A stretch of DNA of 64,000 nt. Source: Nereida sp. MMG025. Lineage in GTDB: Bacteria > Pseudomonadota > Alphaproteobacteria > Rhodobacterales > Rhodobacteraceae. Below, piece by piece: positions 58,213 through 64,000 of the stretch. A model generated the notes under the pieces. The model ran no database searches. It was not told where the DNA came from and saw only the letters and a list, made by a program, of their open reading frames with translations. Position 1 is the stretch's first letter; each line of letters opens with the position of its first letter. The translations under genes were made by a program, and so were the position numbers. The stretch covers positions 301,001 to 365,000 of the forward strand of contig NZ_JAKFZN010000002.1 of NCBI RefSeq assembly GCF_021654165.1, in the 5' to 3' direction.

Positions 58213-58374
58213 ACTGTCAGCCAAGTGTCTGACGCATTGCCATACGCCCAGCAGACGCTAGGCCATACATCGATTTTTGGCGAAAATTTTTTCCTTTGAG
58301 TTGGCACATTTAGCTATTAACGTTTGGTTCAAGCAGCCCAGGGTGGGGTGCATTCTATAGGTAGGAGAAACCTT

Positions 58375-58716
58375 ATGGGCAAACGTGATGATCTGATCGC
58401 AAAGTATGCAGATGACCTTAAAAATAAATGCGGTATGACCCCCGACATGGACCTTTTGACAAAGGTTACTATCGGATGTGGTCCAGCAATCTACAACGCC
58501 GACGCATCGACAGTTGCAGCTGGTCAAGACTCTGAGCTTGAAACAGTGAAGCAGAACTTCCTGATCAAAAAACTCGGCCTCGCTGACGGCCCCCAACTGA
58601 TGGAAGCCATCAACTCGGTCCTCGACACATATGGCCGTTCAGAGCGCAACAAATACCGCGCTGTCGTCTACTACATGCTGACAAAGCACTTCGGCAAAGA
58701 AAGCGTCTACGGCTAA
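58375..58716 (+). CDS. DUF2853 family small protein
   Basis: 113 aa, function unknown. MGKRDDLIAKYADDLKNKCGM start, all-helical-looking sequence, two cysteines (C20 and one in TIGCGPAIYNAD) and a C-terminal RNKYRAVVYYMLTKHFG. ATG 58375 follows GTAGGAG at good distance; an in-frame upstream ATG at 58324 is rejected. It is monocistronic, with its own leader and a strong terminator, which suggests high expression. Confidence 0.85.
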   Translation: MGKRDDLIAKYADDLKNKCGMTPDMDLLTKVTIGCGPAIYNADASTVAAGQDSELETVKQNFLIKKLGLADGPQLMEAINSVLDTYGRSERNKYRAVVYYMLTKHFGKESVYG

Positions 58717-58740
58717 GCCTAACACGTTGAATAGACAACA

Positions 58741-58772
58741 AAAAAGCCCGTAGGTCGCCTGCGGGTTTTTTT
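58741..58772 (+). terminator. Intrinsic terminator of the DUF2853 gene
   Basis: Stem CCCGTAGG / CCTGCGGG (one G-U pair, 3-base loop, extended by A-T pairs) followed by seven T. Starts 24 bases after the stop codon. Confidence 0.92.
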
Positions 58773-58882
58773 GCTCTGTCGTATTTGAAACGGATTTTAA
58801 GTGCTCTTTTCTTGCGTGATACAAGGCTTTCACGCTAAGCATAGACCACGGCCAAGAATGGTTCGGACCTTCAAAATTCAGA

Positions 58883-58943
58883 CACGTGTGGTGCTAGGGG
58901 AGCACGTGGGGTGATGGGGGGTCCGGGGGGTCGGATCCCCCAT
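58883..58943 (+). other. G-rich intergenic element with hairpin and direct CACGTG repeats
   Basis: CACGTG occurs at 58883 and again at 58903. A hairpin GTGCT-AGGGG-AGCAC (58891-58905) is followed by G-runs at 58897-58900, 58908-58911, 58916-58921 and 58925-58930, then TCGGATCCCCC, which can pair back with the last G-run. On the minus strand it lies just after the EVE gene stop and could act as its terminator; on the plus strand it could form a G-quadruplex. Confidence 0.5.
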
Positions 58944-58944
58944 T

Positions 58945-59364
58945 TTATTTGCCGTATCTGCCCATCTCACAGATGGTATCCCACTGCTCTTTCGTAACTG
59001 GCTGCACCGATAACCGCGGGCTTTTGACCAAGGGCATATCTTGCAATCCTTCATGCGCTTTTATGTCTGCCAAAGTTACAGATTTGGGCATTGGCGCAAC
59101 CGCTTCGATATCGACGCAGTCCCACCGCTCATCATCTGTTGTGCTATCGGGATGCGCCTCAGCACAGATGCGGACAACACCTACAATCTCTTTGTCTTTC
59201 TGCGAATGATAGAAAAAACCAAGATCACCCAGTTTCATCTCTCGCATGAAATTGCGCGCCTGGTAGTTGCGCACACCGTCCCATTCCTCGCCGTCCTCGC
59301 CCTTTGCAACTTGATCGGCCCAGGACCATTCCGAGGGTTCGGATTTAAAAAGCCAGTATCTCAT
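58945..59364 (-). CDS. EVE-domain protein
   Basis: 139 aa. MRYWLFKSEPSEWSWADQ, WDGVRNYQARNFMREMKLGDLGFFYHS and IVGVVRICAEAHPD are the EVE (PUA-like) signature. The family binds modified nucleobases in DNA or RNA; the ligand is unknown here. ATGA overlap with the YciI gene sets the start. Confidence 0.93.
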   Translation of the reverse strand: MRYWLFKSEPSEWSWADQVAKGEDGEEWDGVRNYQARNFMREMKLGDLGFFYHSQKDKEIVGVVRICAEAHPDSTTDDERWDCVDIEAVAPMPKSVTLADIKAHEGLQDMPLVKSPRLSVQPVTKEQWDTICEMGRYGK

Positions 59365-59636
59365 CCGCCAATCACGCGGTTCCACTGGATCAGCTCAACC
59401 GATTGAAACAGATCAGCGTTTTTGTAGGGATCACCGGCCGCCCAATCCTTTGCCTCCTGCATGGTATCAACGTCCAAGATGATCAGTGAACCAATCATTT
59501 TGCCAGTGTCGTCCAAGAACGGTCCTGCCTGCATCACTGCATCAGAGGCCTTCAAATAAGCAACATGCGCCTCACGGTTGGCTTTGCGTATCTCCAACGC
59601 GCCTTCTTTGTCTTTTGCCATCAAAGCGACAAGCAT
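59361..59636 (-). CDS. YciI-family protein
   Basis: 91 aa. [30 protein letters not shown] and GPFLDDTGKMIGSLIILD are typical. Ferredoxin-like small protein, activity unknown in most members. Starts within TGATG at the gpsA stop and overlaps the EVE gene by 4 bases. Confidence 0.9.
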   Translation of the reverse strand: MLVALMAKDKEGALEIRKANREAHVAYLKASDAVMQAGPFLDDTGKMIGSLIILDVDTMQEAKDWAAGDPYKNADLFQSVELIQWNRVIGG

Positions 59637-60604
59637 CAGTTTTCCTTCCTCAAAGGGCGCGCCATCAAAATTTCGAGCGCCGTTTCGACACTTAGCTTTC
59701 CGTCAACAAGTTGCGCGACAATCTTGATCAATGGAAGATCAAGGTCGCGATCCTGCGCTATTTTGGCAAGGGCGCAAGCGGTTGCTGCACCTTCCACAGT
59801 TTCCGCGCTATGCCAGATTTCACGCGCACCGATCGCCATGCCAAAGCGGAAATTCCGCGACTTGGAAGAGCTTGCCGTTAGCGTCAGATCGCCAAGCCCA
59901 GACAGCCCTAACAGGGTCTGTTCCTGCGCATTTCCCACGTTTGCGGCGTAACTTCGCATTTCCGCAAACCCGCGCGTCAAGATCGCGGCACGCGCACTTT
60001 CGCCCAATCCGGCGCCCTCAACCACCCCGCAGGCGATGGCCATGACGTTCTTGAGAGCGCCGCCAAGCTCAACACCTTCAATGTCGGTGGTGGCATACAG
60101 ACGCAAATGTGGGGTCGTTAACCTGTCTTGTTGCTGCGTTAGCTTGGCGGCATCTGACATGGCAATGGTCAGGGCTGTTGGAAGGCCCTCCGCAAGGTCG
60201 CGTGCAAAACTTGGACCGCTAAGAATACCAGTTCGATCGCTATCAAAATACTGATTTAAGATGCCGACAGGCCCAAGCCCGCTTTTCAAGTCGACACCTT
60301 TGCAGCACGCAAAAAGATCGAACCTGTCCAAAGCGGTTTTGTTAGAGACACAAAAAGGCGCAAGGCTTTGCATCGGGATCGATAAAAGGCAGGGCGCACC
60401 TTCGGACAGATCGTAAATTTGCGCAGTAACAGAGACGTTTTTAGGAAGTTTATACCCCGCCAACCGAAGCTTATTTTCCCGGTCCAAGTTGATCTGATCA
60501 GCGGCCTCTTGCGACCGTGCCCACAAAACCACATCCTCGTGTTGCGCATAAGAAATGGCGAGTGCCGTGCCAAATGCACCGGCCCCAAGGATATTGATGG
60601 TCAT
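59636..60604 (-). CDS. gpsA: Glycerol-3-phosphate dehydrogenase [NAD(P)+]
   Basis: 322 aa. Makes sn-glycerol-3-phosphate for phospholipids. NAD motif [12 protein letters not shown] at residues 7-18, [17 protein letters not shown], catalytic Lys in [13 protein letters not shown], and [10 protein letters not shown]-like [19 protein letters not shown] overlap with tsaD, in the order tsaD-gpsA-yciI-EVE. Confidence 0.95.
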   Translation of the reverse strand: MTINILGAGAFGTALAISYAQHEDVVLWARSQEAADQINLDRENKLRLAGYKLPKNVSVTAQIYDLSEGAPCLLSIPMQSLAPFCVSNKTALDRFDLFACCKGVDLKSGLGPVGILNQYFDSDRTGILSGPSFARDLAEGLPTALTIAMSDAAKLTQQQDRLTTPHLRLYATTDIEGVELGGALKNVMAIACGVVEGAGLGESARAAILTRGFAEMRSYAANVGNAQEQTLLGLSGLGDLTLTASSSKSRNFRFGMAIGAREIWHSAETVEGAATACALAKIAQDRDLDLPLIKIVAQLVDGKLSVETALEILMARPLRKEN

Positions 60605-61692
60605 GCCTTGGCTCCCTTCTTTCCAGACCCCAAGATTGGCGCAGAGGTCTGATCAAGCGGCCATCGGGGGCGTGCGATTAACTCGGGTCCGTCTCTCCGG
60701 CCTGCCACGAATTGCTCGGCTCCTGCATAAGCGATCATGGCAGCGTTATCGGTGCAAAGGGACAGCGGTGGAGCAACAAAAGGGAGGTCAAATTCGCTTG
60801 CGACCGCCTCTAGGGCAGAGCGGATGTCCCGATTGGCGGCAACACCCCCTGCAACAGCAATTCCGGTAATTTTCTGCTGTGTTAGAGACTGTTTTACTGC
60901 GCGTCGCAGCTTTTCGGACAAGACATCACAGACCGCACGCTGAAACCCTGCACAAAGGTCTGAACGGGTTTGGCGGAACAACCCGCCATGCGAAGCGATT
61001 TCGGCGTCTCTTGCGCGCAGAAGTGCTGTCTTTAGGCCCGAGAAGGACATGTCACATCCATCACGGTCCAAAAGAGGACGGGGCAGTTTGAAGCGTTTGG
61101 GATCGCCGGTCCTGGCCTCTGCCTCAACGGCCGGCCCCCCAGGCTGCGCCAACCCCAAGAGCTTGGCGCTTTTGTCAAATGCTTCTCCAGGGGCGTCGTC
61201 GATCGTGCCGCCCAAGCGTTGAAATTGGTCTTGCGCGGTGACCAGCAAAAATTGGCAATGCCCACCAGATACCAAAAGCATCAAATAGGGATAAGCCATT
61301 TGATCTGTCAGGCGCGGTGTGAGCGCGTGACCCGCAAGATGGTTAACGCCAATGAGAGGTATGCCAGAGCCCGCTGCAAGACCCTTGGCAAACATGACGC
61401 CCGACATCACACCGCCGATGAGACCCGGCCCCGATGTAACGGCGACCAGATCAATGTTTGGCAATGTTAGACCCGCTTTTTGCAAGGCAGCTGCCGTGCA
61501 ACCATCAAGCTTTTCAGCATGGGCGCGCGCTGCGATTTCGGGGACGACCCCGCCGAAATCCGCGTGAAGCGCGGTTTGGCCTTCAACCACAGACGCTAAT
61601 ATATCGGGACGACCATTTTTGATTTGTACGACTGCGGCAGCCGTGTCGTCGCAGCTGCTTTCCAAGCCCAATATGGTAAGGTCTGTTGTCAT
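60601..61692 (-). CDS. tsaD: tRNA N6-adenosine threonylcarbamoyltransferase TsaD
   Basis: 363 aa ASKHA-fold protein that makes t6A37 with TsaB and Tsa[16 protein letters not shown], the NHLAGHAL metal site, and [16 protein letters not shown] 61692 (MTTDLTILG) is the family start; the frame upstream to 61866 is antisense to hemD. Divergent from hemD. Confidence 0.96.
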   Translation of the reverse strand: MTTDLTILGLESSCDDTAAAVVQIKNGRPDILASVVEGQTALHADFGGVVPEIAARAHAEKLDGCTAAALQKAGLTLPNIDLVAVTSGPGLIGGVMSGVMFAKGLAAGSGIPLIGVNHLAGHALTPRLTDQMAYPYLMLLVSGGHCQFLLVTAQDQFQRLGGTIDDAPGEAFDKSAKLLGLAQPGGPAVEAEARTGDPKRFKLPRPLLDRDGCDMSFSGLKTALLRARDAEIASHGGLFRQTRSDLCAGFQRAVCDVLSEKLRRAVKQSLTQQKITGIAVAGGVAANRDIRSALEAVASEFDLPFVAPPLSLCTDNAAMIAYAGAEQFVAGRRDGPELIARPRWPLDQTSAPILGSGKKGAKA

Positions 61693-61775
61693 TGCGGTGC
61701 GCCATTGCTCTGCTGTGATGCTCCAGCTACCATTTGCGGGTGATGCCGACAATGCCCCGCCCTGTTTCCCAAAGT

Positions 61776-62474
61776 GTGCCAACCCTGTTGATGACCCGCC
61801 CGCAGGCGGCTTCAATGGATTTTTTGGACCGTTTGGGCGTGCAAATGAGGGTCTTGCCTCCGTCAATCACGTCGCCGCTTTTGCGTATCGCGCCTTTCGG
61901 TGAAGGCCGTGCCTTGCCGAAAGACAGCATCGCGATTTTCACATCGCGTAATGGGATAGTCTATGGTCCGAAAGGTTCTGGGCAGTTGGCCTATTGCGTG
62001 GGGGACGAGACAGCAAAGGCCGCAACGCAGGCTGGATACACAGCGATTTCGGCGCAAGGAAATGCAGAAAACCTGCTGGAACGCGTGCTGTTGGACCGCA
62101 ACCCGAACGAACATGTGCACTTCAGCGGGGCACAAACACGCGGTGACATTGTTGAACGGCTTGTTTCCCAAGGTCTCAAAGCGAGGCGAGAGGTGGTGTA
62201 TCAACAAGTGGCAGAACGCTTGAGCCGAACGGCGCAGGAATTGGTTTTTGGGCCTGAACAGACACTGATTTTGCTTTTCTCACCTATGACGGCGCGTAAT
62301 TTGCGAGATCAGATTAACAAACCGATGCCCCATACACAGGCGGTCTGTTTAAGCGATGCCATCGCACGGGAAATAACCGACCTGGGGATAGAGATCAGCG
62401 TTTCTGCACGGCCTGATGCAGATGCCCTGATCGACAGGGTGTGCCAAATTTATACAGGGTTTCCCCCGCCTTGA
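61776..62474 (+). CDS. hemD: Uroporphyrinogen-III synthase
   Basis: 232 aa from GTG 61776 ([10 protein letters not shown], a family-like start); ATG 61791 is the alternative. Sequence conservation in HemD is low; TRPQAAS at the N-terminus, [22 protein letters not shown], and the downstream hemY and mitofilin-like genes support the call. Closes the tetrapyrrole ring toward heme and bacteriochlorophyll. Confidence 0.85.
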   Translation: MPTLLMTRPQAASMDFLDRLGVQMRVLPPSITSPLLRIAPFGEGRALPKDSIAIFTSRNGIVYGPKGSGQLAYCVGDETAKAATQAGYTAISAQGNAENLLERVLLDRNPNEHVHFSGAQTRGDIVERLVSQGLKARREVVYQQVAERLSRTAQELVFGPEQTLILLFSPMTARNLRDQINKPMPHTQAVCLSDAIAREITDLGIEISVSARPDADALIDRVCQIYTGFPPP

Positions 62475-62553
62475 GGCTGGCACCCCCTGAAAATAACCTT
62501 ACTGTGACACAGAACGAAAGACGGATCCGAAGATTCGAGAAGGGTAAAGTGGC

Positions 62554-63801
62554 GTGGCGGACACTGGTAAGTCGGACAAGACTGACAAAAACGAAGACAA
62601 AGACATCGTAGACGGAACGGTTGAAGAGATCGTTGATGCGTCGGGTGATACAGCGGACGCACACCCTGATGACACATCGAATGTGCAAGATGATGTCCAG
62701 GACGCTGAAGAGGTAATAGAAGCGACCTCTGATAAGGAGGAGCCCGAAGCGGAACCTGAGGTCACGGCGATTGTACCAACGCCAGAAGTTATCAAAGAAA
62801 CGACAGTTGTGCGCAAAGGCGGTTTCTTTTCGATGGTGATTGGTGGCTTGATTGCCGCTGGTTTGGGGTTTGTGGTTGGCAAAGGCGATCTCATCCCGCA
62901 AGAGAATTTGCCCGCCTTTCTGCAAAGTGAACAAGCAGATTTTGCTCCGATACTGCAGGCGCAGACAGATCGGATCGATGCGTTGCAAGCGATTGTTGAA
63001 GATGTGGCCGTGCAAGCGCGTGATGCCGCCGCACCTCTGCCCGAATTGAACGAAACCGTCGCGTCCCTGCAATCCGAACTGACATCTATGAACGAAGATC
63101 TTTCGGCGCGGATTGATGCGATTGGAACTGCGGCAGTTGCGCCATCGGATGGAGCGAGCCCCGATGTATCGGCCCTGCGCGCGATGATCGAAGAGCAAAA
63201 CGCAAAGATTACAGAAATGGTCGCGCAAGCCGAGGCGCAAATGACGGCCACTGAACAAACCGTTGCCGAGATTGAAGCCGAAGCGATCGCAGAGGCGAAA
63301 GCCGCCGAAGCGCGTTCCGCCTTGGGGCGTATCCAAGCGTCGATACAAACAGGTGACGGTTTTGCAGGCGCGCTTAACGATCTGCAGGCGGCAAGTGATG
63401 CACAGATACCAGATGCGCTTGTGGCGGTTGCCGACAACGGCGTGCCATCTGTCACACAGCTGGCCGAAGACTTTCCCGCTTATGCGCGATCCGCTCTGGC
63501 TGCGGCACGGGCATCTGATGCAGACGGCGCGGAGGGCACCGGTGGACGCCTGGCCGCATTTATTGCGCGCCAGACAGGTGCCAGATCGGTTGAGCCGCGT
63601 GAAGGCACTGATCCCGACGCAGTGCTGTCGCGCGTCGAAGCGGCAGTGCGCGATGGCGCCTTGACGGATGCGCTTGCTGAAATTGAATCCCTTCCCGAAA
63701 CCGCCCGTGTTGAACTGGCGGATTGGCTGGCGCTTGCCCAGTCGCGTGTAGACGCGGTTGCTGCAACAAATGCGCTGTCCGATATTCTGAATTCCAACTG
63801 A
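62554..63801 (+). CDS. Mitofilin (Mic60)-family inner membrane protein
   Basis: 415 aa. Acidic N-terminal tail (1-80), one membrane segment (about 90-109, GGFFSMVIGGLIAAGLGFVVG), a long coiled coil (about 115-260) and a C-terminal mitofilin-like domain (LAEDFPAYARSALAAARA ... LPETARVELADWLALAQSR). Alphaproteobacterial Mic60 is encoded between hemD and hemY and shapes intracytoplasmic or envelope membranes. GTG 62554 has AAGGG upstream. Confidence 0.9.
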   Translation: MADTGKSDKTDKNEDKDIVDGTVEEIVDASGDTADAHPDDTSNVQDDVQDAEEVIEATSDKEEPEAEPEVTAIVPTPEVIKETTVVRKGGFFSMVIGGLIAAGLGFVVGKGDLIPQENLPAFLQSEQADFAPILQAQTDRIDALQAIVEDVAVQARDAAAPLPELNETVASLQSELTSMNEDLSARIDAIGTAAVAPSDGASPDVSALRAMIEEQNAKITEMVAQAEAQMTATEQTVAEIEAEAIAEAKAAEARSALGRIQASIQTGDGFAGALNDLQAASDAQIPDALVAVADNGVPSVTQLAEDFPAYARSALAAARASDADGAEGTGGRLAAFIARQTGARSVEPREGTDPDAVLSRVEAAVRDGALTDALAEIESLPETARVELADWLALAQSRVDAVAATNALSDILNSN

Positions 63802-63812
63802 GGTCGCCTGCT

Positions 63813-64000
63813 ATGCTCTGGTCATTGATTAAAATTCTTTTGTTTTTTGCAATCGTGGCGGCGCTTGCTTTTGGCGCGGTCACATTGCTGAGCTTGGATG
63901 GCGATGTGCAAATCACATTCGGCGGGGTCGAGCGCACCTTTGGCCCGCTGGAAACGGTGATCGCGCTGGTTGTTCTGGTGGTTGCTGTTTATCTGCTTCT
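63813..64000 (+). CDS. hemY: HemY-family heme biosynthesis protein, partial N-terminus
   Basis: First 62 codons only; the gene leaves the window. Two hydrophobic segments (MLWSLIKILLFFAIVAALAFG and ETVIALVVLVVAVYLL) separated by a short stretch match the HemY N-terminal domain. Starts 11 bases after the mitofilin-like gene, in the hemD-mic60-hemY order. Confidence 0.82.
   Translation, partial: MLWSLIKILLFFAIVAALAFGAVTLLSLDGDVQITFGGVERTFGPLETVIALVVLVVAVYLL

Noticed and set aside
56698-58224. 508-codon open frame on the minus strand opposite ahcY
   Set aside because: Shadow of a highly conserved gene with third-position bias; no start signal or family pattern, and ahcY is unmistakable on the plus strand.
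1-64000. tRNA, rRNA, insertion sequences, prophage or integrase genes
   Set aside because: I looked for T-loop sequences, rRNA-like segments and transposase or integrase motifs on both strands and saw none.

Overview
The window looks like chromosomal DNA of a marine alphaproteobacterium of the Rhodobacteraceae (Roseobacter group). This rests on gene content and order: rho-mnmE-mnmG-rsmG-parA-parB facing away from maf-aroE-coaE-dnaQ, the RegB/Sco/RegA redox cluster near ahcY, the alphaproteobacterial AddAB nuclease, hemD next to a mitofilin (Mic60-like) gene and hemY, and the hrcA-grpE / rph-rdgB-hemW block. I found no tRNA, rRNA, CRISPR array, transposase or prophage gene. Genes are packed very tightly: most co-directional neighbours overlap by 4 bases, and all nine convergent pairs overlap or lie within 3 bases of each other.

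Layout. 1-6935: a surface-adhesin export locus, with a type I secretion ABC transporter (cut by the left edge), a TolC-like outer-membrane lipoprotein and a 1153-residue adhesin with tandem Ig-like repeats. 6936-10876: a leftward operon hslO, Nudix, CCA-adding enzyme, rRNA methyltransferase. 10968-13071: a second Nudix gene, then a response-regulator/SpoIIE-type phosphatase divergent from a stand-alone Hpt protein. 13068-23805: metabolism and repair (ilvA, a membrane protein, argG, a sulfotransferase-like gene, exported msrA, a PfkB sugar kinase, maeB, mutS). 23809-28027: hrcA-grpE, and rph-rdgB-hemW on the other strand.

28021-37915 is the centrepiece. parB, parA, rsmG, mnmG, mnmE and rho run left, and maf, aroE, coaE and dnaQ run right. 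Between them lies the only long gene-free gap (34757-35216). It is AT-rich, carries several DnaA-box-like sequences and a 17-base palindrome, and is best read as the chromosomal origin of replication. Two perfect 16-base parS sites sit 2.5 and 4.5 kb to its left, inside the first codons of rsmG and at the start codon of mnmG. Origin, centromere and partition proteins are therefore all in one place.

37912-54315: secB, an FxsA-like gene, a Tim44-domain gene, a Smr gene and hslVU, then a long leftward run of regB, an orphan multi-PAS membrane protein, tsaE, amgK and murU (cell-wall sugar salvage), addB, addA and trxA. 54376-58716: sco, regA, a GNAT and an HD-domain gene, ahcY with a structured leader, and a small DUF2853 gene with its own terminator. 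58945-64000: tsaD-gpsA-yciI-EVE running left, and hemD-mic60-hemY running right and leaving the window.

Most genes belong to well-known families. The points most worth a second look are the origin/parS arrangement with a start codon in the centre of parS, the adhesin locus with its operator-like dyad and intra-operon hairpin, the Hpt/phosphatase module without a kinase, the PAS protein without an output domain, and the G-rich element at 58883-58943.
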